From Laccaria trichodermophora (taxonomy: Eukaryota > Basidiomycota > Agaricomycetes > Agaricales > Hydnangiaceae): DNA of 64,000 nucleotides. Of the stretch, positions 45,101-54,434 are shown piece by piece (position 1 is the stretch's first letter; every line of letters starts with the position of its first letter). The notes beneath the pieces were generated by a model, which did not search any database, had not been told where the DNA came from, and saw only the letters and a program-made list of their open reading frames with translations. A program made the position numbers and the translations under genes. The stretch lies in contig JACTVC010000005.1 in assembly GCA_018417955.1 (NCBI GenBank), positions 1,178,001-1,242,000 of the forward strand, in the 5' to 3' direction.

Positions 45101-48100
45101 AGCAAGATACGCGCTCTCAGAGAACAATGGGAATGCAACATTATGTCCTGTAAATCAGATTTTTGCTTCATACCTGCAGAAGGGCCGCATTTCCCTCTCA
45201 GGCATGGTCATTTTGAGAAGTGGGTGGCAGCAATCGTATGTTTCCATCCCGATATTCACATCTATCACTCATATTTCATTCTAGCTCCGCGGTGACGATT
45301 TGGCCAGCATGGAAAAGCCGCCGAATATCCTCCTTTTTGATCCAGTCTCATCTCACACAGCTGTATCGAAGTCGCCTCTGTTACAAGCCCGCCTCAACGC
45401 GATCAGCAAAGAAAAAGCTCCGCCTCTGCCACAAGCAGCTCCGGTTGTCAACGTCGTGCTACCGAATGACATGTTCAATCCCTACCAACACCCTCGACCG
45501 CTTGCGCCAGCATCACAAATGACTGGCCTTATTCCTTCTACCCACTCCACTGGGCCGCGGATGAGCATGGAGCAGTTTTGCAGCATTTTTGCACTCTCTC
45601 AAGACATTTTCCGTCGACTGGACGACAATAAATACTCAGGAACACAGGCATTTGCGCATATGGAGGCTAGCGAGCTACGGGAGTTGGGTTTCAAGCCAGG
45701 GGAGATTGTCGACTTGAAGGAAGCAGTGCTGGAGTGGGCATCGAGTAAAAAATAAATAACATTTCATTGCATTCTATCCCTTCCTGTTGTTACAAAGTGC
45801 TTCAATCAATACAGTTCATTCAGAAATACCCAGCATGCAGAAAGTAACCAACAGCATCTGAAGCAGTTACAACCTCCGTGATTTCCATCAAATCAAACAA
45901 CATCCCGTCGCCTTCGCGTACCAAGAGCACTCGATAACGACGGAGGAAGGCTTTGACCTTTGAGAAGGCTTCCTCGATGGGATTGAGATCCGGTGAATAG
46001 GGTGGTAGAAACTCAATTCGAACGCCTACAGGGCAAAAATGAGCCCGATCAATGAATAAGGATCAACAGACTTACCATACAGTTCGGCCAGCTCGAGGAT
46101 TTCTGCTCCGTGATGGATTCGAGCGTTGTCCATCACAAACACACTAAGAACACCAGGGAATGGTGAGGATAACGGCAACTCCCATTGAAAGCAAGGTTAG
46201 TGACGCATATATATGGAGAAATAACGATACAACACCACTTCGAGCTCCAGGTATTGGAGGAAATGCACATGAGTCATAGAGCCCTCAACAACGGTGTTTG
46301 AGACCATCCCATCTAGCATGAGTAGTCCTTCAACAGAAAAACGTTGCCCGCGAACGAATACACCTTTCTTCACAGCGCACATGCCTTTCCTCAATCGTCC
46401 GCGTCGCCGGCTAGAGGTCCTCTCATCCTTTGAATATTCATTGAGAAAGCCGAGTTGTTCAGGCTCATATTGGGCCATGCGTCGAATGAAGTCCGCCCGT
46501 AAGTTCTCGTTTCTTTCTGCTGCGATCATCCTCAACTTTTTGGTAGAAACGTTTGCACGAACAAGTTCCCGATGAATGGTGGTATAGTGGGCCGAAATGA
46601 ACCTGTTTGTCTCCAAGAGCGACAGAAGTTCATCCAGGAACCAGTCAGGACAAGCCTTTACAAGCCGTTTCAAGTAGTCGACATCATCGAAGTGAAGAAT
46701 CCGAGGGCGGCCATGAATACCGTAAGTGTGCCGAACAACGTCGCCAGTCGTGTTCCACAGAGACAGGACGCGATAGAATGTGCTTTTGGACATCCTGAGG
46801 CAGTCCAGAATGTCGTCGAGAGGTAGATGGTCACCCTCATGAAGCCTTACAGCCGCTAGCTTGAGATCGCGCGATATCTTGCGGAACGGCATGGTGGAGA
46901 AGGCAAGATTTGGTGTAACCCTAATCTTAGGTCACCTCTTCTTTTCTTTTTCACAAATCACGTTATTGTCAACCTTTTTGCAAACGGCTGTAAAGCTTAA
47001 AGGTTCTTAAAAAATGAACACACTTTGGACACCAATTTTGAACAATTCCAGCAAGGTAAACCTGCTTGGGGTAATCGGCGATGTAGGTGGCAAGGTCATA
47101 GATCACATGCCGAAAATGGCCATCAGGGCAGTGGCAGACCACAGGTTTGATCATCCCTGGACAGAATGTCTTCAGGATAGCCGTGATTGAGTCATGGTAC
47201 AACTGCCACTTGAACTTGCAAAAGGCAGGGTCATTATCATACTTTCAGTCACCTGGCAATGTCATTAGTTACAAAATATTGGCAGTCATATTTTATGAAC
47301 TTTTGGGGATTGCTAAGAAACCAGCAGGTGTGACGGCGTTACGGTGTGCGTGGCGAACTGTGTTGAAGAGGTTGCCACCAGAGATGTAAAATGGGTGGTA
47401 CTCGACATGGCCAGTTGCGACAGAGACAGTTGTCTTGTCACTGCCCGCAATGATGGGACAGTACAATGCTCCTTCTGTAGTGGGATCCTCTTCATAGATT
47501 TTATCCTAGAAATGAGACAAACTTCAAATAAAAGTTTCAGAAGTAAATGATCTAGACTCACGCTATGATGCCAAGCATAATTGCCTGACATGAAGTCACT
47601 CCAACACTGCTTGCCAGATTTGTCAAGACCAACATAAGGTGCATAACTGAAGTGGCCATTGAACTCTGGGTTGTTGAGCATCTGGGTCATGATGACCTTA
47701 GGATCTCGAAACCAGACCTCGTACTCCACTGACTTCCAAGAGGGATCACTAGGCTGTACATCCCCAGTATAGCTCACAGTAAAACATTTCCATGGTGCAT
47801 CACCAAGCTGAATTGTGTCGATGCTGGAGTACATATGCTCGTATGAGGTGAAGGGACCCAGTTGATCAGATTTCATCTTATCTAAAGCCTATATCTCCAG
47901 AAGTTCATCAATGTTTCCTGCCAACATCTCAACATGGCAGTACAAGAAGTCTGCAGTCTGAAACTGAATTTCGCTCTCGAATGGTGACCAATCTGTCGGC
48001 TGTGCAGCTGTCCTGGGAAGAGGTGGTGTACCAGGAGGAAGTGGATTTCCTTCAGAATCACAGGGGACACCTATGTGGAGTGAGAACCATGCATACGAAA

Positions 48101-48392
48101 GAAAATGTCATGACTTACTAGTGAGGTGTGGATGAAAAATCTGTGACGGCCTTGGTGGAGGGGCTTGTTGGGGCTCAGGTGAGGGAGGTTGGGACCAGGA
48201 AGGTTGTGCACTCTTGGCACCTGGTGAGACATGTCCAAGGCCATCCAAATCATGAAAATCTTCGCCCACAGAAGGGACATCAGAATTAACCCAATTAGAG
48301 TTTCAGTGTACAGTGCAGAGGTGGTAGGTGAGGCCCTGCTGACGTTTGAAGTGCTGTGGGCAACCAGTGTGAGTACAGCGAATGCAAAGCAT
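42119..48392 (-). CDS. Plavaka-family transposase, multi-exon, host of a mariner in an intron
   Basis: Reads from ATG 48392 to the family-typical end NKYADHHAHEI...F at 42119. Segments: a Cys/His zinc-finger start (CIRCTHTGCPQHFKRQQGLT), FTSYEHMYSSIDTIQLGDAP, YEVWFRDPKVIMTQML, YAPYVGLDKSGKQCWSDFMS, HCPDGHFRHVIYDL...YIADYP, CPKCMALPTN, DIHEMLSADLLHQLIKGTFK, MVQCISTFLDACYIARQADI, SLVHLIHQIQEFGAPGGLCS and SITESCHITAVK, LGQMLLTNQRLDKLL, YALVDWFKRVGTAP. These match the Plavaka transposases of Agaricomycetes. The mariner at 43943-46990 sits inside the intron between AA and A of Lys-Cys in CPK|CMALP. Codon 30 is TGA where the family context suggests CGA (Arg), a CpG transition that would kill the gene. 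Confidence 0.8.
43943..44017. repeat. Left terminal inverted repeat of the mariner element
   Basis: 75 bp; about 90 percent identical to the right repeat read on the opposite strand. The inner end carries GATTAGGGTTAG. Confidence 0.85.
44073..45755 (+). CDS. Accessory (passenger) protein of the mariner element
   Basis: Starts at ATG 44073 (MAPKKSTKTLPAPTDTRPQ). Spliced across introns of about 45-65 bp: ...TMPK | KAKKTAEQRS; SRAPNL | EPGKENIAAP; KKKKSR | VPRESDILP; WVAAI | LRGDDLASM. Parts: Lys/Pro-rich start, acidic low-complexity stretch, core NYNLLFFSAEDLARRDPKAG, basic linker, a Cys/His cluster (WECNIMSCKSDFCF ... HFPLRHGHFEKWVAAI) and a SAM-like C-terminal domain (MSMEQFCSIFALSQDIF ... 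LRELGFKPGEIVDLKEAVLE), ending at TAA 45755. I remember similar proteins beside IS630/Tc1-like transposases in other Agaricomycetes. An in-frame TAG at 44602-44604 (DDIA-stop-EDFY) interrupts this copy. Function unknown; DNA binding or transposition control is inferred from the zinc-like cluster and its placement. Confidence 0.7.
45820..46892 (-). CDS. Tc1/mariner (IS630-like) DDE transposase, apparently intact
   Basis: Three exons, 46236-46892, 46076-46178 and 45820-46025, in phase; 321 aa. Helix-turn-helix N-terminus (MPFRKISRDLKLAAVRLHEG ... ILDCLRMSKSTFYRVLSLW), second DNA-binding part (LLETNRFISAHYTTIHREL), then the DDE/D domain: LLMLDGMV (first Asp), VFVMDNARIHHGAEI (second Asp), YSPDLNPIEEAFSKVKAFLR (third acidic residue), ending HAGYF. 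No stop or frameshift; start at the first ATG. It should cut at the CAGC terminal repeats and insert at TA, as seen at both ends. Convergent with the accessory gene (65 bp between stops). Confidence 0.92.
46916..46990. repeat. Right terminal inverted repeat of the mariner element
   Basis: Inverted partner of 43943-44017; ends in GCTG followed by the TA target duplication. It lies 23 bp upstream of the transposase start codon and probably contains its promoter. Confidence 0.85.
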
Positions 48393-48572
48393 TGTTGATG
48401 ATGAGAGGAGAACAGCTCAAAAAAACTCCAAGTTAGTGGGACCAGCCCTTCATCTGGTTAGTGAAAATTTTCTTATGGGTGGACGCGTGGCCATCAGGTA
48501 GCAAAAGACCTGATTATTTTCTTCCCAACTCCTTCATCACCCTCCCCTCTGTCGCATTCAACACATTCCAAT
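48393..48572. promoter_or_regulatory. Divergent promoter region of the Plavaka element
   Basis: 180 bp between the transposase start (minus, 48392) and the accessory-gene start (plus, 48573). Both genes of the element appear to be driven from here. C/T-rich before the plus-strand start. Confidence 0.5.
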
Positions 48573-49749
48573 ATGTCTTCCAACATGTCGGCGAGTTGTC
48601 CTAAGTGTGCAAATGCTAATCAGCATCCTGCACAGATCCTTCTCAATAGCATGATGAAACGACACACCTCTGCCCAAGTCAAGGCTGATAACAAGGCAGC
48701 AGCTGCTGTTGTTGCAGCTACCACCTCAGTTGCAGTGACCAAGGAAGCTGTGACAAAGGCTCAGATTGCCCAACTTGAGGACAGCATCTGTGTCGCAGAC
48801 TGCACAGTCAGGCTATGTGTCCAGACCTTCACAAGTCATCAGTTTCTACCAACTGCATATGTAAATACCACCAATCCACACTTACCCAAATCTAACTTCT
48901 GCCTATATTTTCAAGGCGATGACAGCACAAGTTGGAGACATGGTACCTACGCTGGTGGATGATTCAATGAAGATTCCAGTCATCTGCCAGAAAGGACTTA
49001 CCTACTGTGTTACATGTCCACCCTCAAGTGCCTCGATGAGGTCCGAAGAACCAGTGGAGGGGGATGCAGCCAACAAGGCCATTGATGTTGATGCAGACAG
49101 GGGCCTCTCAGATGGCATGACAAGCATCCCCCCCGAGTTGATGGTTGACAGCGAGAGCGATGGTTTGGGAGTTGGTGAGTGGGAAGACAAAGGAGAAGAT
49201 GGTGAAGACTTTGTGATGGAACAGAACCAAACTGATGATGAAGAAGCAGTGCCGCCTTCTGTAAAAGGCAAACAGGTTGCAAAGGCCAAAAAGAACAAGG
49301 TAACATACCAGTTTGTGCAACATCCCCTCTGACACATCCTCTCCAGGTGCCACCTTGTGGAACATTTCGACAAGATGTTAAGGAACTCCGCCAGAATCCA
49401 GCCATTGCTGGTGCTGTCGTATCAACAAACAAATGCAAGGATGTTGCAATGGTTGAGGATGCACCAAGGTGAGTACACATTTTGCTGTAGTGACATTGTG
49501 TTGATATAGGGGACTGAACTAGTGCGAAGCGAGGAAAGAAAACGGTTGGCAGCTTACTCCCCAACTGGCAGAAGCAGGTAGGCTACCAGTCTGGTATGAA
49601 GAAACAAACCACTCCTGCTCGAAATGTCAACAATGATCAACTTGACAACTGCGATTTGGGTGAGTTTGACCAGGAGGAGACCTCAGAGGGCCTGGCTGCT
49701 GTGCAAGCATCAAAACTGTCAATGGTCAAGGTTCAAGAGGGACAGAAGG

Positions 49750-50068
49750 TGTGATATAGGATTGGAAGGGAATGCCCAGAGGCCATGGTCAAACAGTGGT
49801 ATATAGCTAGATTTGGATATCTTACATAATATATTGATCTTTTGTCTTGAACCACCATCTTGTCAGCAGTCTTGCCATCCTCTTGCACTACATGTAGTGC
49901 TTTGTATATCTGTACTTCCTACAGTATGCATAATCATGTTGGGCCAGCTGAGTATCTTGTAACTGCTCATTGCTCACTCATGGGTGTTGATCCCAGATCC
50001 ACCCATTCTTGCCTCCTCCTTCCCTCTTGGCTTCAGCTATGTGAGAAGTTCAGAGTGAACACTTCACA
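49750..50068. repeat. 5' LTR
   Basis: 319 bp, begins TGTGATATAGGATTGG and ends ACACTTCACA. Differs from the 3' LTR by GG/AA near 49783, TG/CA near 50040 and A/G near 50061, all transitions. Confidence 0.9.
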
Positions 50069-50799
50069 ATGGTGGGGGCACTGCAGACTTCACCAAAGCA
50101 TGGTTGAAGTCTGCATCTCTTGGTAGAGGGAGAGCTGGAGAGTTGTGGGAATGTGCCAGCTCATCACAGGAGGAACCTTAGCATGGATGGTAGCTGCTGC
50201 TCACGCACTTTGCGGCAGACTTATTACTTCATGTGAAAGGGCTCATCCATCTTTCAGTTGGATGAACCATTGACTTTAGCTTGTGCTTGCACAGCTGGTT
50301 GAGGTTTGTTCGATTGGAGTGCTGTGCTGACTCTGAGCAGCTGGGCTTTGGGATTTCGTGACTATGCGGCCTGAGGTCTACTGTGAGGAGAGTTCCTACT
50401 CACCTATGTCTGGATTCTGCGACTACGCGACCATTGACTTGGTGAGGAGGTCACCTGCAACCAGTGTTGCCTGCTGCTTTGTGCTGCTTCACTGTCTCTC
50501 AGACTCCACCTGTTCCTCAACCATCTCCCTTGTCTTTTAGCATCTAGGCCTCTCAAGAATAGCCAGATGTTCATTGACATCCCTCCAGTTCAGTCTGCTG
50601 CTCTGGAAATTATGTGCTATGCCCTACTATGCTTCTCTCCCAATCTCTGCTGTTTTCTTGCTTGAGGAATGAGTATTCTCATCCTCCTTACTTCTCTATG
50701 AACTCCCTGGAATGGCTCTTCTTGGTTTCTGAATGGTTAGAAGGGTTTGGAGTGGTTTTGGTTTGGATGGGGTTGATGGGACATCAAAATGGGACATAT

Positions 50800-51441
50800 T
50801 CACCTCATATCTCGCCAACCGATGCCCCGATTGCTCTCGCCTCTTTTGCGCTGGGATGCCCTCGTTCATACCTTTCTTTGGACCCCCTGACCTCGCTAAA
50901 CGGTCGCGTATTGGCTGCGCTTCACCTACTTCAGCCTGGTATGACCAAAATGAACATATTTTGTCCGTTCTCGGCGAGATCCTTGTCGTTTCTTTTGTTC
51001 TTTGGCTCGTTTTAAAGCCACGGTTAATGCGCTTCTGGGAAGCCCTCATACGCGTCAAACGGACGAGCGGTTCTCGTGTTACAGCACCATCCCTCCAACA
51101 ACCATTTACAGGGTGCTTATTCATGTCATATCTCGCCAACCGACGGCCGTATCGCTCTCGTCTTTCTTGCGTTGGGAAGCCCTAATTTACAGCTTTCTTT
51201 GGATTCCCTGAACTCGCCAAACGGTCACCTATTGGCTGCGCTTCGCCTAGTTCAGCCTGGTATGACCAAGATGAACATATTTCGTCCGTTCTCGGCGGGA
51301 TCTTCGTCGCCCCTTTCGGTCTTTGGTTCGTTTTGAAGCCACGATCAATGCGCGTCTGGGAAGTCCTTATACGCGTCAAACGGACGAGCGGTCCTTGTGT
51401 TACAGTGCCATCTCTTCAACAACCATTTCCCCATTCCTATT
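50800..51441. repeat. Two tandem 321 bp units inside the LTR element
   Basis: TCATATCTCGCCAACCGA at 50805 recurs at 51126, period 321 bp; the following CGCTTC...CAGCCTGGTATGACCAAAATGAACATATTT and ACGCGTCAAACGGACGAGCGG also recur at the same spacing. These units are CpG-rich, in contrast with the LTRs. Confidence 0.8.
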
Positions 51442-51809
51442 GTCATAACCTGCTCGCATCGGACGCTCTATAGCCCGTTTGAAACGTCTGAATCATACCA
51501 TTCCGACGCACCTATTCACGTCGATAACGGACAACAGCCTGGTCTGCAGTATGCATTTACTCCAGAACTGCAGTTTCTGGGTATTACCTCTCTATCTCGA
51601 CAACCACGGCTCGTCACGATACGCGAATTATACCGTTGGAAAGGCGTCGTTCGTAGCTTTCGAACGGGTATTTGATCTCCAGGAACGGGCCAGAAATCAC
51701 TACGCTATGCTCAAACACATTTTTGGCTACCTCAGGATCTCCCCTCTATTTGGGGTGATAAGACTTGATTGGAGGACTCTTATGGGCAGGGGAGACACCT
51801 CAACTGGTT

Positions 51810-52200
51810 GAGAGTTGCTGCTCGCGCATTACAGGGCAGACTCTTCTTCAGTCATGGTAACCTTCTGGCTCCCTCAGAAGGCTGATTGCTGCTCACGCGT
51901 TGTGCGGCGGATCAGTGTGGAGGAGTTGCAGCTTGTGCATTACGTGGCGGACTCTTCTTCAATCATGGTAACCTTCTGAGTCCCTCAGAAGTACTGATTG
52001 CTACTCATGTGTTATGCAGTGGATCAGTGTTGAGGAGTTGCTGCTCGCGCATTATGCAGCGGACTCTTCTTCAATCATGGTAACCTTCTGGCTCCTGATT
52101 GCAGCTCGCATGTTTTGCAGCAGATCAGTGTTGAGGAGTTGCTGCTCACACATTATGCAGTGGACTCTTCTTCAATCATGGTAACCTTACAGATTGCTGC
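51810..52200. repeat. About 100-117 bp tandem repeats inside the LTR element
   Basis: Four diverged copies of a unit containing GACTCTTCTTCAATCATGG followed by TAACCTTCTG, GAGTTGCTGCTCGCGCATTA and GCGGATCAGTGTTGAGGA, spaced about 117, 112 and 98 bp. Confidence 0.75.
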
Positions 52201-52987
52201 TTGTGTGTTGCATGGCCTGTGTCCACTCTGGGGGGCAAAATTTATGACAACATTTTTTTTCCCCTCCTTTCCTTCGACCTCTTATCATTCCTACCCAACA
52301 TGGCACCACCTTTACCCACTCAGACACCAACTTAGGATCACGGCTTGTAATTTTCCACTGCATGATCTCTTTGCCTCTATCCTCCCTGGCTTGATTCTTG
52401 AGATTCACACACTGGAAAAGTGGGGGGCTGTAGGGGAGTATAGGTGGAAGATGGGAGGAGAGGTGCAAGCCTCTATCCCATTACACACTCCCCACATCCA
52501 GACAACACACCACAATGGAAGCAAGCTACATCATCTTGATGGGTAGAGGGAGTTGAGTTGGGATCAACAATCTGAGTGGAGAGGCACAAGCCTCTATCAC
52601 ACTATACATGTCTTATACCCAGACCACAAGTATGATGGAAGCATGCTACACCATCTTGATGGGGAAAGGCAATGGAGTTGGGATGGATGACCTGGAAGCC
52701 ATCCACTTGCATCGTTTCCCAGTACTCATGGTTATACATCACTGAAGAGAGAATGGGAGGATCATATGGGTATTTCTGGGTTAAGCTGGGAGCTTACAGT
52801 GACCAGCTTTCCAGATAGCAAATTATTTGGGGCCAAATTTTTTCTTTCTTTTATTCATCTTCTTTGCTTTGCTACCTTTTGGTCTCATTTTATCCTGATA
52901 TTCACTCTGGGGGGCAAGAGGATTTCTATTCTATTATTCTTCCCCACCATTGTTTTCCTTACATGCCCTCTGGACATTGGGGGGCTT

Positions 52988-53306
52988 TGTGATATAGGAT
53001 TGGAAGGGAATGCCCAGAGGCCATAATCAAACAGTGGTATATAGCTAGATTTGGATATCTTACATAATATATTGATCTTTTGTCTTGAACCACCATCTTG
53101 TCAGCAGTCTTGCCATCCTCTTGCACTACATGTAGTGCTTTGTATATCTGTACTTCCTACAGTATGCATAATCATGTTGGGCCAGCTGAGTATCTTGTAA
53201 CTGCTCATTGCTCACTCATGGGTGTTGATCCCAGATCCACCCATTCTTGCCTCCTCCTTCCCTCTTGGCTTCAGCTATGCAAGAAGTTCAGAGTGAACGC
53301 TTCACA
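52988..53306. repeat. 3' LTR
   Basis: 319 bp, begins TGTGATATAGGATTGG, ends GCTTCACA, followed by the GAAGG target duplication. Confidence 0.9.
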
Positions 53307-53870
53307 GAAGGGGGTCGAACCAGTGAGTTAATCGTCTTCTCCTTCTTTTCAAAGCTTTGATTTTATCACCCTTAGAAAATCAAGATTACTGAGAAGTCTG
53401 TCACCAACGCTGACGCCAGTGGACCCAGAGGTCACGGCAAGCATGGCAAGTTCACCACCAGCTCACTTCCATTCCCTGGTGGTGCCTTGGGTGCAGCATA
53501 TGTCGCAAAGTGGAAGAAGGTTGTGCATGCAACAATTATTGACAGGGGAGCTGTGGAGCTTTGCACTTATGGTTCTATTGGTGCATTTATGCCACTTGTT
53601 GTCCAGGACATATGGAATGAGGTCTTCCCAGACCTCAATATGTATGAACACACACAGTCCACAGTGGAGGAACCTGTCAATGCCATCATCGCTCTCGTAA
53701 GACACTCACTCCTTCGTCAACCATTCATGTCTTTCACTAACTTCTATATAGGCTGGGGATGTCCTTACTGACTGGCACAGCAACATCAGAACCAGCACAC
53801 TCCACATCCTCTCAAACTTCTTTTGGGAGCAGTCCCTCACTCAAGACAAAATTATTGCTTATTGCAAAAC

Positions 53871-54434
53871 TAGTGTTTGAAAGTCCGGTTCGGTCCGGTT
53901 TTTTGATGCCCAGGGGCATGGACCGTAACCGCAACCGGTCTGCCTTTTCCCCAGAAGTCAAAAGACCAGACCAGACTGCAAAAAGACCACAGACCGCGGT
54001 TTTTTGCGGTCTATAGACCGGTTTCGGTCTGCATCGGTTTTAACCGGTTTATGACCGGTCTTTAGGCCAATATTTTAAAATTATGAATGGGTAAATTTAT
54101 TAACATCTCTATTAGCTTTAAAACGAGCCCAAGAACGTTAAATTCCGTTAGAAATTGGTGCTTCTATAAAATAAGTCTGGTACATCTATTATTCCCAAAA
54201 GTAATTTACATTTTAATCCATATCTCTCTCGTTTTTTGACCAAATCGTACGTTCTTGGGTGCGTTTTAAAGGGTATTTAAGGGGCTACAAAAGACCGGTT
54301 CATGTTAACCGGTTTTTTTGCGGTCTTTACATCTCAAAAATAAAAAGACCGAACCGCAGGTCCGGTCTTTTGCGGTCTTGGTCCAGTCTGGTTATGGTCT
54401 TTTTCCAGTCACGAGACCGGACTTCCAAACACTA
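53871..54434. mobile_element. hAT-type MITE 1 (564 bp)
   Basis: Ends TAGTGTTTGAAAGTCCGGT (left) and, on the other strand, TAGTGTTTGGAAGTCCGGT (right). The exact 8 bp duplication TGCAAAAC flanks it (53863-53870, 54435-54442), the signature length of hAT elements. The arms hold many copies of ACCGGT/GGTCT motifs (GACCGGTTT, GCGGTCTTT). No coding capacity. It disrupts the Plavaka accessory gene. Confidence 0.9.

Larger units (their letters stand above)
43943..46990. mobile_element. Tc1/mariner element carrying a second gene (3048 bp)
   Basis: About 75 bp terminal inverted repeats: both ends start CAGC, then CAAAAAGGTTGACAATAACG and an A-rich segment, finishing in GATTAGGGTTA. TA is duplicated on both sides (43941-43942, 46991-46992). 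It contains a complete DDE transposase on the minus strand (45820-46892) and a convergent plus-strand accessory gene (44073-45755). It is CpG-containing, unlike its CpG-poor host, and therefore a younger insertion. Confidence 0.9.
49750..53306. mobile_element. Non-autonomous LTR retroelement (3557 bp)
   Basis: Two 319 bp direct repeats (49750-50068 and 52988-53306) start TG and end CA and are flanked by the 5 bp duplication GAAGG (49745-49749, 53307-53311). A polypurine-like ATTGGGGGGC precedes the 3' LTR; after the 5' LTR the sequence ATGGTGGGGGCAC follows where a primer-binding site is expected. The 2.9 kb interior has no gag or pol frame and is largely tandem repeats, so it must have depended on enzymes from elsewhere. 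LTRs differ at about five positions, several at former CpG sites. Confidence 0.9.

Noticed and set aside
50733..51185. 150 aa frame in the LTR element as a possible gag
   Set aside because: It spans the 321 bp tandem repeat and simply repeats itself; no zinc knuckle or protease motif.
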